Below, piece after piece: positions 15,001 through 23,019 of a DNA stretch of 64,000 bases (the first letter of the stretch is position 1; every line of letters starts with the position of its first letter). Source of the DNA: Actinospica sp035493475 (lineage in GTDB: Bacteria; Actinomycetota; Actinomycetes; Streptomycetales; Catenulisporaceae). Under the pieces are notes generated by a model. That model saw only the letters and a list, made by a program, of their open reading frames with translations. It had not been told where the DNA came from and searched no databases. The stretch is taken from assembly GCA_035493475.1 (NCBI GenBank), contig DATJIF010000175.1, forward strand, positions 101,785 to 165,784, given 5' to 3'. The position numbers were made by a program, and so were the translations under genes.

Positions 15001-16035
15001 GTGCGACTGTCGGAAGACGGGATTCGGCCCGGCCAGGTGGTCGTGGTGACCGGAGCGAGCGCCGGGGTCGGCCGCGCGGCCGCGGTGGCCTTCGCCTCGC
15101 GCGGCGCGCGTGTCGCGTTGGTGGCGCGCGGCGAGTCGGGGCTCGAGGGAGCGCTCGCGGAGATCGACCGGGTCGGCGGCCAGGCGAAGGCGTTTCCCGC
15201 CGACATGGCCGACCCGGAGCAGGCGGACGGCGTGGCGCGCGACGTGGAGGCCTCGCTCGGCGCGATCGACGTGTGGGTGAACGACGCCTTCACCTCGGTG
15301 TTCGCGCCCTTCCTCGACATCGAGCCCGCCGAGTTCAAGCGGGTCACCGAGGTCACCTACCTCGGCTACGTCTACGGCACCCGCGCCGCGCTCAAGCGGA
15401 TGTCCCGCCGCGATCGGGGCACGATCGTGCAGGTCGGCTCCGCGCTCGCCTATCGCGGGATCCCGCTGCAGAGCGCGTACTGCGGCGCCAAGCACGCGAT
15501 CCAAGGCTTCAACGAGTCGCTGCGCTGCGAACTGCTGCACGAGAAGAGCAACGTGCGGGTGACGATGGTCCAACTGCCCGCGGTCAACACGCCGCAGTTC
15601 GACTGGGTGCTCAACCGTCTCGACGAGCCCGCGCAGCCGGTGTCGCCGATCTACCAGCCGGAGGTCGCCGCGGAGGCGATCGTGCACGCCGCCGGGCATC
15701 CGAGGCGCCGCGAGTACTGGGTCGGCGGCAGCACCGTCGCGACCCTGCTGGCCAACGCCGTCGCCCCCGGCCTGCTGGACAGGTACCTCGCCCGGACCGG
15801 CTTCGGATCGCAGCAGTCGGAGCGGCCCGATCCGCACGAGCCCGCCAACCTCTGGGACCCGACCGACGACCGCGCCGGCCACGACCACACCGCGCACGGC
15901 AGCTTCGACGACCGCGCGAAGGACGGCAGCGTCCAACTGTGGGCCTCGAAGCACCACGGCGTGCTGGCGGCTGCGGTCGGCGGAGGGCTGGCAGCAGCCG
16001 GTGCGCTCGCGACCCTGGGAAGGCGCCACCGATGA
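15001..16035 (+). CDS. Short-chain dehydrogenase/reductase with C-terminal extension
   Basis: 344 residues. It has the NAD(P) site VVVTGASAGVGRAAA (residues 14-28), the active-site Ser in VQVGSALAYRG and the catalytic YCGAK. After the usual 250-residue SDR core, a 90-residue tail is His/Asp-rich (DDRAGHDHTAHGSFDDRAKDG) and ends with a hydrophobic Gly/Ala helix and RRHR, which may tether it to the membrane. GTG start follows GGGAGG. First of six coupled genes; stop overlaps the next start. Substrate unknown. Confidence 0.88.
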   Translation: MRLSEDGIRPGQVVVVTGASAGVGRAAAVAFASRGARVALVARGESGLEGALAEIDRVGGQAKAFPADMADPEQADGVARDVEASLGAIDVWVNDAFTSVFAPFLDIEPAEFKRVTEVTYLGYVYGTRAALKRMSRRDRGTIVQVGSALAYRGIPLQSAYCGAKHAIQGFNESLRCELLHEKSNVRVTMVQLPAVNTPQFDWVLNRLDEPAQPVSPIYQPEVAAEAIVHAAGHPRRREYWVGGSTVATLLANAVAPGLLDRYLARTGFGSQQSERPDPHEPANLWDPTDDRAGHDHTAHGSFDDRAKDGSVQLWASKHHGVLAAAVGGGLAAAGALATLGRRHR

Positions 16036-17120
16036 ACATCGAGTCCGTACACGCCTCGGTCTACACGGTGCCGACCGACACCCCCGAAGCCGACGGGACG
16101 CTCGCGTGGAGCGCCACGACGATGGTGGTGGTCCGGGTCGAAGCCGCGAACAAGACAGGCGTCGGCTGGACATACGGCGCCCCCGCGTGTGCGCGGATCG
16201 TCGAGGACACGCTCGCCGAGATCGTGCGCGGCCGGGACGCCATGGACGTGCCCGGAGCGTTCGACGCGATGGTCAAGGCCGTGCGCAACATCGGACGGCC
16301 GGGCGTCGCCGGTTACGCGATATCGGCCGTGGACGTGGCGCTCTGGGATCTCAAGGCACGGATACTCGACGTGCCGCTGCACAAGCTGCTCGGCGCCGTG
16401 CGCGAGTCGGTGCCGGTCTACGGCAGCGGCGGGTTCACCACGTACGACGAGAACGAGCTCGTCGACCAGATGCTGCACTGGGTCCAGGGCCAGGGCATCG
16501 GCCGCGTGAAGATCAAGATCGGCGAGTCCTGGGGCGCGGATCCCGAGCGCGACCTCGAGCGGATCCGGCTCGTACGCAACCGGATCAAGAACGACGCCGA
16601 ACTCTACGTGGACGCGAACGGCGCCTACTCCCGCAAGCAGGCGATCCGGATCATGCTGCGCGCGCACGAGTACGACGTGAGCTGGTTCGAGGAGCCGGTC
16701 TCCTCGGACGACCTCGCCGGACTGCGTGCTGTGCGCGAATCAGTGCCCGCCGACGTTACCGCGGGGGAGTACGGCTACGACCTGGCGTACTTCGAGCGGA
16801 TGTGCGCGGCCGGGGCCGTGGACTGCTTGCAGGCCGACGTCTCGCGCTGCGGCGGGATCACCGAGTGGCAGCGCGTGGCCGCCGTGGCCGCCGCGCACAA
16901 CCTGGAGATCTCCGGGCACTGCGCCCCGCACCTGCACGCGCACGTCGCCGCCGCGACACCGAACCTGCGGCACCTCGAATGGTTCCACGACCACGTGCGC
17001 ATCGAATCACGGTTCTTCGACGGCGCCCTGGACCCGCAGGGCGGCTCGATCACCCCCAGCGCGGACGCCCCGGGCCACGGCCTGACCCCGCGCGAATCCG
17101 ATATGGAGGCATACCGATGA
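16032..17120 (+). CDS. Enolase-superfamily enzyme, mandelate racemase subgroup
   Basis: 362 residues, full length. The catalytic set of the mandelate racemase subgroup is intact: Lys160 and Lys162 in RVKIKIG, metal ligands Asp194 (YVDANGAY), Glu220/221 (WFEEPV) and Glu246 (TAGEYGYD), and His296 in SGHCAPHLHAH. Numbering nearly equals that of mandelate racemase itself. These enzymes abstract a proton alpha to a carboxylate; sugar-acid dehydratase or epimerase is most likely here, the substrate unassigned. ATGA overlaps at both ends place it in a redox operon with SDR and GMC enzymes. Confidence 0.9.
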   Translation: MNIESVHASVYTVPTDTPEADGTLAWSATTMVVVRVEAANKTGVGWTYGAPACARIVEDTLAEIVRGRDAMDVPGAFDAMVKAVRNIGRPGVAGYAISAVDVALWDLKARILDVPLHKLLGAVRESVPVYGSGGFTTYDENELVDQMLHWVQGQGIGRVKIKIGESWGADPERDLERIRLVRNRIKNDAELYVDANGAYSRKQAIRIMLRAHEYDVSWFEEPVSSDDLAGLRAVRESVPADVTAGEYGYDLAYFERMCAAGAVDCLQADVSRCGGITEWQRVAAVAAAHNLEISGHCAPHLHAHVAAATPNLRHLEWFHDHVRIESRFFDGALDPQGGSITPSADAPGHGLTPRESDMEAYR

Positions 17121-17650
17121 GCGACGACTTCGTACTCGACGTGGAACGCATCCGCGCCCAGGCCCGGCAGAAGATGGAGGACGGAGCGCGCACACCGACG
17201 CTCCAGGTGGACGAGAAGAAGGTCATCGCGATCCTCGACGACGTGCTGGCCACCGAGATCGTGTGCTGGACGCGCTACATGCGGCACGCCGTTTCGGCGG
17301 TCGGGATCAACCGGGCGCAGGTGACCGCCGAGTTCACCGAGCACGCGAACGAGGAACTGCAGCATGCGCTGTGGGCGGCCGAGCGGATCTCGCAGCTCGG
17401 CGGCGACCCGGACTTCGACCCGGGCACGATCGCCGAGCGCGCGCACACCGACTACACGGCGCCCGCGCCGAAGGACCTCGAGCAGATGCTGCGGGACAAC
17501 CTGTTCGCCGAGCGCATCGTGATCGAGGCCTACCAGGAGATGATCCGCTGGATCGGGGACGCCGACCCGACCACGCGCCGGCTGCTGGAGAAGATCCTCG
17601 CCCAGGAGGAGGAGCACGCCGACGACCTCGTGGACCTGCTCGGAGCCTGA
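17117..17650 (+). CDS. Ferritin-like / bacterioferritin-type di-iron protein
   Basis: 177 residues, four-helix ferritin-like fold. Di-iron ligands are visible: Glu in DDVLATEIVCWTRYM (about 47), EHANEELQHA (about 75-84), Glu in NLFAERIVIEAYQEM, and ILAQEEEHADDLVDL (about 160-174). This ligand set is that of bacterioferritin and Dps-like ferroxidases. There is no Met that would clearly be a haem ligand. The start overlaps the enolase stop (ATGA). In this operon it could detoxify peroxide made by the GMC oxidoreductase or supply iron; that is inference. Confidence 0.85.
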   Translation: MSDDFVLDVERIRAQARQKMEDGARTPTLQVDEKKVIAILDDVLATEIVCWTRYMRHAVSAVGINRAQVTAEFTEHANEELQHALWAAERISQLGGDPDFDPGTIAERAHTDYTAPAPKDLEQMLRDNLFAERIVIEAYQEMIRWIGDADPTTRRLLEKILAQEEEHADDLVDLLGA

Positions 17651-17652
17651 CC

Positions 17653-18102
17653 GTGAAGAAGGACACTGAGATCGTCCACGGCGTTGACCGGCTGCTGCGC
17701 GACGTGCGCACCGGGCACTTCGAGCGCTCGCTGTCCGTGCTGACCGGCGTCGGCGCGCTCGTGACGGCCGCGGAGATCTACTTCGAGCACGACTCGGCGA
17801 GCTTCGGCAACAAGATGATGTGGATCCCGGTCGCCCTCGGCCCGGTCGGTGCGGCGGCCGGCGCCGCGGGTTTCGCGAGCAAGCGGATGGCGAAGACGGT
17901 GCTGCCGATCGCCTCCGCCGCGATCGTCGCGAACGGATTGCAGGGCACGTATCTGCACGCGCGCGGCATCGCGCAGAAGCCGGGCGGCTGGCGCAATGCG
18001 CGCTACAACATGGAGATGGGCCCGCCGCTGTTCGCTCCACTGCTGGTGACGATGGTCGGCGGGATGGGCCTGCTCGCCTCGATCCTGCGGCGGGAGGACT
18101 AA
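17653..18102 (+). CDS. Membrane protein of GMC/ferritin operon, unknown function
   Basis: 149 residues. About four hydrophobic stretches: SLSVLTGVGALVTAAEIYF, MMWIPVALGPVGAAAGAAGF, VLPIASAAIVANGLQGTYL and LFAPLLVTMVGGMGLLASIL. Between the third and fourth is YLHARGIAQKPGGW...YNMEMGPP. GTG 17653 starts 2 bases after the ferritin stop, and the stop overlaps the next gene as TAATG. It may anchor the gluconate-dehydrogenase-like pair to the membrane and pass electrons, but it has no recognisable haem motif. Confidence 0.75.
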   Translation: MKKDTEIVHGVDRLLRDVRTGHFERSLSVLTGVGALVTAAEIYFEHDSASFGNKMMWIPVALGPVGAAAGAAGFASKRMAKTVLPIASAAIVANGLQGTYLHARGIAQKPGGWRNARYNMEMGPPLFAPLLVTMVGGMGLLASILRRED

Positions 18103-18647
18103 TGGCCGAGACCGACGTGACGAAGCACTGGCGCCACTGGGACGCGGTGACGGCCGGGGTCGTGATGGCGCGGCTCGGTCCGCCTCCGCCGATGCGCCAC
18201 TTCACGCTCGAGGAGCAGGCGACGGCCACGGCGCTGTGCGACCGGCTCCTCGATCTCGGCCCCGACTCGTCCGTACCGGTCGTCGCCATGATCGATTCGC
18301 GGCTGGCCGAGGCGGAGACCGACGGCTGGCGGTACGCGGACATGCCGGAGGACGGCCAGGCCTGGCGCGTCTCGCTCGCGGGGCTGAAGGCCGACGCCGT
18401 CGATCGCTTCCAGAAACCGTTCGCGGCGATCGACCCCGAATCGCAGAACTCGATTTTAGCCGCCGTCCGCGCTCTCGATTCGAAGCCCTGGCACGGACTT
18501 TCCGCCGAGCACGTCTGGAGCCTGTGGACGCGCTACGCGTGCACCGCGTTCTACGGACACCCCTACGCCTGGAACGAGATCGGCTTCCCGGGCCCGGCGT
18601 ACCCGCGCGGCTACAAGAACCTCGGCGTCGGGAAGGGACCGGAATGA
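18102..18647 (+). CDS. Gluconate 2-dehydrogenase subunit 3-like protein
   Basis: 181 residues with the subunit-3 pattern: HFTLEEQATATALCDRLLD, VVAMIDSRLAEAE, and the C-terminal YACTAFYGHPYAWNEIGFPGPAYPRGY. Subunit 3 of membrane gluconate/sorbitol dehydrogenases normally carries a Tat signal and escorts the large flavoprotein across the membrane; no signal peptide is present here, so this complex is probably cytoplasmic-facing. It is encoded immediately before its expected GMC partner, with an ATGA overlap. Confidence 0.85.
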   Translation: MAETDVTKHWRHWDAVTAGVVMARLGPPPPMRHFTLEEQATATALCDRLLDLGPDSSVPVVAMIDSRLAEAETDGWRYADMPEDGQAWRVSLAGLKADAVDRFQKPFAAIDPESQNSILAAVRALDSKPWHGLSAEHVWSLWTRYACTAFYGHPYAWNEIGFPGPAYPRGYKNLGVGKGPE

Positions 18648-20263
18648 GCGGGGTCCGCGAGCGCAACGCCTCGGCCTGGCTGCTGCCGAACGACGGAACG
18701 CGCACCGACCACCGGCTGCGCCGCGACATGCGCCGGTTCGCGGACGACGAGGAGGTGGACGCGGTCGTCGTCGGCTGCGGCGCCGGGGGCTCGGTCATGC
18801 TCCAACGCCTGGCACGCAGGGGATGGCGCGTCGTCGGATTCGACGCGGGACCGTTCTGGGATCCCGACACCGACTGGGTCAGCGACGAGGCGGGATCGCA
18901 CCATCTCTACTGGACCGAGCCGCGCGTGATCTCGGGTTCCGACCCGATTCCCTTGGGCTCCAACAACTCCGGACGCGGCGTGGGCGGCTCGATGGTGCAC
19001 TTCGCCGGGTACGCGCCGCGCTTCCACCCGAGCGACTTCCGGACACTGAGCCAGGACGGCGTGGGTGCGGACTGGCCGGTCGGCTACGACGTGCTCAAGC
19101 CCTACTACGAAGACATCGAACAGGAACTGCCGGTCGCCGGCGAGCACTGGCCGTGGGGAGATCCGCACGGCTATCCGCATCGGCCGCATCCGGTCAGCGG
19201 CAACGGCGAGATCTTCCTGCGCGGCGCCCGAAAGCTGGGGATCACCGCGAAAGTCGGTCCCGTCGCGATCCCGAACGGACGCTTCGGAAACCGGCCGCAC
19301 TGCATCTACCGCGGGTTCTGCCTCCAAGGCTGCAAGGTGAACGCGAAGGCCTCGCCGCTGATCACGCACATCCCGGACGCGCTCGCGCACGGTGCCGAGA
19401 TCCGCGCGAACTGCATGGTGACGCGCATCGACGTGGACGAGCACTCGGGTCTCGCGACCGGCGTGCACTACATCAAGGCCGGCAGGCGCCGCTTCCAGCG
19501 CGCACGGGTCGTCATCGTGGCCGGATACTCGATCGAGACGCCGCGGCTGCTGCTCAACTCGGCCTCGAAGCGGTTCCCCGAGGGCCTCTGCAACGACTTC
19601 GACCAGGTCGGCCGCTACCTGATGGTCCAGGGCGCGCCGCAGACCGGCGGCCGCTTCGACACGCCGATCAACATGTACAAGGCACCGCCGCCCGAGGTCG
19701 TCTCCGAGGACTTCTACGAGACCGATCCGAGCAAGCCATACCGCCGCGGATTCGCCGTGCAGAACGTCTCCCCGCTGCCAATCACCTGGGCCGAGCATGT
19801 CGCAGCGCAAGGGCATTGGGGCGCGGACCTGCGCCGTCGAATGAGCGGCTACCCGCATTGGGCCTGCCTCGGTTCGCTGTGCGAGTTCCTGCCACGGGCC
19901 GAGAACCGGGTCACGCTCTCCAGCGAGGTCGATCGCAACGGCCTTCCGGTCGCGGAGTTCTCCTACAGCCAGTGCGAGAACGACCGCATGCTGGTGAAGG
20001 CGGCCACCGGCGTGATGGAGGACATCCTGCACGCCGCGGGCGCTGACGAGCTGATGACCATCGACCGCTACGCGCACCTCGTCGGCGGCGCGCGGATGGC
20101 CGCGGACGAGCAGTCCGGTGTCGTCGACGCCGACTGCCGCAGCTTCGCCGTGCCGAACCTCTACATCACCGACGGCAGCGTCCTGCCGACCCAGGGCTCC
20201 GCGAATCCGGCGCTGACCATCATGGCCGTGGCCGCGCGTGCAGCCGACCGGATGACCGTTTGA
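18644..20263 (+). CDS. GMC-family FAD oxidoreductase (gluconate 2-dehydrogenase large-subunit-like)
   Basis: 539 residues. FAD-binding VDAVVVGCGAGGSVMLQRLA (about 37-56), GMC segment SNNSGRGVGGSMVHFAGY, FCLQGCKVNAKASPL, and C-terminal active-site region YAHLVGGARMAAD and TQGSANPALTIMAVAAR with the conserved Asn. It should oxidise an alcohol or sugar (acid) hydroxyl and reduce FAD. No signal peptide. Last gene of the six-gene operon; it stops 12 bases from the oppositely oriented mrpC. Confidence 0.9.
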   Translation: MSGVRERNASAWLLPNDGTRTDHRLRRDMRRFADDEEVDAVVVGCGAGGSVMLQRLARRGWRVVGFDAGPFWDPDTDWVSDEAGSHHLYWTEPRVISGSDPIPLGSNNSGRGVGGSMVHFAGYAPRFHPSDFRTLSQDGVGADWPVGYDVLKPYYEDIEQELPVAGEHWPWGDPHGYPHRPHPVSGNGEIFLRGARKLGITAKVGPVAIPNGRFGNRPHCIYRGFCLQGCKVNAKASPLITHIPDALAHGAEIRANCMVTRIDVDEHSGLATGVHYIKAGRRRFQRARVVIVAGYSIETPRLLLNSASKRFPEGLCNDFDQVGRYLMVQGAPQTGGRFDTPINMYKAPPPEVVSEDFYETDPSKPYRRGFAVQNVSPLPITWAEHVAAQGHWGADLRRRMSGYPHWACLGSLCEFLPRAENRVTLSSEVDRNGLPVAEFSYSQCENDRMLVKAATGVMEDILHAAGADELMTIDRYAHLVGGARMAADEQSGVVDADCRSFAVPNLYITDGSVLPTQGSANPALTIMAVAARAADRMTV

Positions 20264-20275
20264 ACGGTACTGGCG

Positions 20276-20644
20276 CTAGCCCCGCATCTGCCTGACGTCG
20301 TCGCTGTCCAGGGTGCGGTAGTGCTGCGCGATGCGGACGACGACGGCGAGGAAGACCCCTGTCACGGCGACGCCGATGACGATCGCGGTCAGGCAGAAGT
20401 TCTGCAGCACCGGATCGGCGGCGTTGCCGTGTGCGAGCTGGTCGGGGGTCTTGCCGTGCGGGGGACCGAGCAGCACCGGCGCGGTGGAGCCGGTGCGGTA
20501 GGCGAGCGAGACGAACAGTAGATAGGTCGAGCTCTCCATCAGGGACAGGCCCATGACCATCTTGATCATGTTGCGGCGGGTGAGCAGCGTGTACAGGCCG
20601 AGGCAGAAGACCACGGCCGAGACGAGGTAGTTGGCGACGATCAC
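20276..20644 (-). CDS. mrpC: Mrp/Mnh antiporter subunit C
   Basis: 122 residues, NuoK-like. Three hydrophobic helices: YLVSAVVFCLGLYTLLTRRN, MIKMVMGLSLMESSTYLLFVSL with the membrane Glu typical of MrpC/NuoK, and NFCLTAIVIGVAVTGVFLAVVVRI. The GPPHGKTPDQLAHGNAADPV loop is characteristic of MrpC. Its start overlaps the end of mrpB. In a typical operon mrpD would follow; here the next genes face the other way and an mrpD-like gene is 9.2 kb further on. Confidence 0.93.
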   Translation of the reverse strand: MIVANYLVSAVVFCLGLYTLLTRRNMIKMVMGLSLMESSTYLLFVSLAYRTGSTAPVLLGPPHGKTPDQLAHGNAADPVLQNFCLTAIVIGVAVTGVFLAVVVRIAQHYRTLDSDDVRQMRG

Positions 20645-21603
20645 GATTGCCCGCCCTCCTCGTCCTCATCTTCGTCCTCGTCGTCGGGCGCCCAGTCCCG
20701 GCCGATGCTGAGCAGTCCGAAGACGGCGATCGACAGGCCGGTGCCGACTTCGATGAGCTCGCCGACCGAGAACAGTTGCACGACGCCGCCGGACAGGATC
20801 GTGCCGGGTTCGGCCAGCGGCAGCCAGTTTCCGCTGAAGGAGCCTTTGAGCAGCAGTCCGAGCAGTTCCGTGCCGATGATCAGAAGCGCGCCGGCGAGTT
20901 CGGCGGTCTCCAGCAGGCCCGGTCGTGCCACACGGGCGATCCGGCGGCGCCCGAAGCCCGCGTAAGCCAGCAGCAGCACGCCGAGCAGCACCGCGCCGCC
21001 CGGGAATCCGCCGCCGGGGGAGTAGCCCCAGGCCACGAGGTAGAGGCCGGTGACGGCGAGGATCGGCGCGGCGATCCGGATCGTGGTGCGGGTGACGACG
21101 GTGAGCGAGTCGGCGCGTTCCGGGCCGTGCCCGCCGAGCGGTTCGCGGTCCGGGGTGCGCAGCGTCGAGGCCGTCTCGCGCCGCTCGCGCTCGTCGGCGG
21201 CGCGGGTCTGCCGCTCCTCCGAGTCCGCGGGGGCATGGGGATCGATCTCGTGCTGCTCGCGCTCGCCGGCTGCGTGCTCGCCGAAGTAGCCGCGACGTGC
21301 CTCGCGTGGCCGGGTCAGCACCACGATGCTGACCACGGCGGCCAGCAGTAGGAATGTCTCGCCGAAGGTGTCGAAGCCGCGCGAGCCGTAGACGACCTCG
21401 TTGACCGGCTCCAGCAGCTTCCAGTCCGGCAGCGCGGTGACCAGTGCGTACGTGGCGGCGGAAGGCAGCGGCGCGTTCTCCCGGGGCGCGGCGAGATACG
21501 CGGCGCCGAGAGCCGCGGCGGCCGCGAGCGTGAGCAGCAGGCCGAGCCACGGCCGGTGCCGGGGCTCGCGGTCAACGACGTGCGCGTGTCTCTCCCTCGC
21601 CAT
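20641..21603 (-). CDS. mrpB: Mrp/Mnh antiporter subunit B with MbhE-like N-terminus
   Basis: 320 residues. The N-terminal part (about 18-95) has two helices and PVNEVVYGSRGFDTFGETFLLLAAVVSIVVL, which corresponds to the MbhE-like C-terminal portion of long MrpA. A charged linker follows (HAAGEREQHEIDPHAPADSEER and onward, about 108-165). The remainder is MrpB (WGYSPGGGFPGGAVLLGVLL, ISVGELIEVGTGL-like segment near 275-300) with an acidic tail DDEDEDEDEEGG. So this is a fusion of the MrpA tail and MrpB. Overlaps both neighbours. Confidence 0.9.
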   Translation of the reverse strand: MARERHAHVVDREPRHRPWLGLLLTLAAAAALGAAYLAAPRENAPLPSAATYALVTALPDWKLLEPVNEVVYGSRGFDTFGETFLLLAAVVSIVVLTRPREARRGYFGEHAAGEREQHEIDPHAPADSEERQTRAADERERRETASTLRTPDREPLGGHGPERADSLTVVTRTTIRIAAPILAVTGLYLVAWGYSPGGGFPGGAVLLGVLLLAYAGFGRRRIARVARPGLLETAELAGALLIIGTELLGLLLKGSFSGNWLPLAEPGTILSGGVVQLFSVGELIEVGTGLSIAVFGLLSIGRDWAPDDEDEDEDEEGGQS

Positions 21604-21883
21604 CGCGCTCGGCCTCCTCCCGCAGTTCGCCCTCGTCGAGCACGTCCGCCCGAACCTTCGCGATCGCGGTCAGATAGAGCACGGGCAGCGCGATCGCGCC
21701 GACGACCACCTCCGAGTGCGCGTCGTCCGGGGCGCCGAGGACGACGAACAGCAGCGACAGGAACGTGCCCACCGCCGAGAGCGCCATCACCGCGCCCGGC
21801 AGGTTCGCGATCCGGACCACCAGGACGGCGCTGCCCAGGATGACCGCGAGGACGAGGTAGTCGATGATCCAGAACTCAGTCAT
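21572..21883 (-). CDS. DUF4040 (MbhD-like) Mrp subunit
   Basis: 103 residues, three hydrophobic helices: WIIDYLVLAVILGSAVLVVRI, NLPGAVMALSAVGTFLSLLFVVLG and VVVGAIALPVLYLTAIAKV. This is the DUF4040 module that forms part of the C-terminal region of long MrpA and is a separate subunit (MbhD) in split Mrp/Mbh systems. ATG 21883 was chosen because it starts right at the first helix and overlaps mrpG. With the mrpB fusion, it supplies MrpA parts in a system that has no full MrpA in this window. Confidence 0.85.
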   Translation of the reverse strand: MTEFWIIDYLVLAVILGSAVLVVRIANLPGAVMALSAVGTFLSLLFVVLGAPDDAHSEVVVGAIALPVLYLTAIAKVRADVLDEGELREEAERDGEGETRARR

Positions 21884-22223
21884 CGTCCGCCTCCTGTTCG
21901 GCCACCTCGTCGCGCACCGCCCCGTCCCACATCGGCACACCCGCGCGATAGGCGGCGCGGGCCAGCGCGTGCGAGGCGGCCGGATTGACCGTCAGCAACA
22001 GCACGGCGACGATCAGCGCCCGTGCCGCGTACGCGCTCCCGAAGCCCTCGCCGACCACGAGCGCGACGAGCGGCGGCAGCGCGCCCATCGTGATGGTCTT
22101 CGACGAGCACTGGATCCGGCAGTACACGTCCGGCATCCGCAGGATCCCCAGCGCGCCGGAGACCGAGAAGGCCAGACCGGCGACGGCCAGCACGGCCACG
22201 ACGACCACGATCACAGTGCTCAT
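21876..22223 (-). CDS. mrpG: Mrp/Mnh antiporter subunit G
   Basis: 115 residues. Typical MrpG: VVVVAVLAVAGLAFSVSGALGILRMPDVYCRIQCSSKTITMGALPPLVAL, then LIVAVLLLTVNPAASHALARAAYRAG. The RMPDVYxR segment and the TNP/TNPxASHxLARAAxxxG C-terminal motif are diagnostic. Start overlaps the mrpF stop (ATGA) and stop overlaps the DUF4040 start. Confidence 0.93.
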   Translation of the reverse strand: MSTVIVVVVAVLAVAGLAFSVSGALGILRMPDVYCRIQCSSKTITMGALPPLVALVVGEGFGSAYAARALIVAVLLLTVNPAASHALARAAYRAGVPMWDGAVRDEVAEQEADDD

Positions 22224-22489
22224 ATCAGCCTCCGCTCGAGGAACCTCGCCCAGACGATCGCGCCGAGATAGCTGAAGGACACGAGCCAGACGGCGACGTC
22301 CAGGTAGATCGCGCGATCGGCGCCGGCGGCGTAGAACAGCACGGCGAGCGCGGCCTGGGTCGAGGCGGTGTTGAGCGCCACGATCCGGTCCGACACGCTC
22401 GGTCCGATCGCCAGGCGCGGCAGGACCAGCAGCGCGACACAGGTCTCTGCGATCGCCACCGCGAAGTAGAGCTCATCGATGTTGGTCAT
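22220..22489 (-). CDS. mrpF: Mrp/Mnh antiporter subunit F
   Basis: 89 residues, three helices. VLPRLAIGPSVSDRIVALNTAST and YLDVAVWLVSFSYLGAIVWARFLERR match the MrpF pattern (RxxxGPSxxDRVVALD; YLDVALVxALLxFVGTVAxARYLE). It overlaps the end of mrpE by 17 bases and the start of mrpG by 4. Confidence 0.93.
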   Translation of the reverse strand: MTNIDELYFAVAIAETCVALLVLPRLAIGPSVSDRIVALNTASTQAALAVLFYAAGADRAIYLDVAVWLVSFSYLGAIVWARFLERRLI

Positions 22490-22979
22490 CGCTTCTCCTC
22501 AGCCCGTCAAGGCAGCGTTCGACCGGCCCGTTGATCGCCTCCCGCGCGGCGCGTCGGCCGCCCTCCGGCACGTCCACCGCGTGGTACTGCAGTTGGTGGC
22601 GGCGCCGGTCGAGGTCGACGATCTGGTTGTCCACGATCAGGGACGTGACGAGGCCGACCGTGGTCAGCCCCAAGTCGGTGCGCTCGTGCGTCGGCACGAT
22701 GACCATCCCGCTGCGCAGCGGACGGCTCGGCGCCCAGATCCGGCGCGCGAGACGCACGTTGGCCACCGGGATCCGGATCAACGCCGTGCCCAGCAGCCGG
22801 AGCGCGGCGACGGCGTTGCGCGGTACGAGCAGCCGCCAGGGGCCTGGCACTTTGCCGAGCGGTGCCAGCGCGGCGCCGACGAGCAGTGAGACCGCCGCGC
22901 CGACGATCAGCTGTTCGGCCGTGCGCGTCCAGGTCAGCAGGATCCAGACGAGATAGCACCAGCAGGCGAGCGGAAACAT
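22473..22979 (-). CDS. mrpE: Mrp/Mnh antiporter subunit E
   Basis: 168 residues. Two N-terminal helices (CWCYLVWILLTWT; EQLIVGAAVSLLVGAALAPLG), then the MrpE core VAALRLLGTALIRIPVANVRLARRIWAP and the soluble domain with SGMVIVPTHERTDLGLTTVGLVTSLI. First Mrp gene; 40 bases after the two hypothetical genes at 23020-23876, which probably share its transcript. Confidence 0.9.
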   Translation of the reverse strand: MFPLACWCYLVWILLTWTRTAEQLIVGAAVSLLVGAALAPLGKVPGPWRLLVPRNAVAALRLLGTALIRIPVANVRLARRIWAPSRPLRSGMVIVPTHERTDLGLTTVGLVTSLIVDNQIVDLDRRRHQLQYHAVDVPEGGRRAAREAINGPVERCLDGLRRSDDQHR

Positions 22980-23019
22980 GGCGCCCGGCTACCCGCGAGC
23001 GGCCGGACCATGCGCGGTC

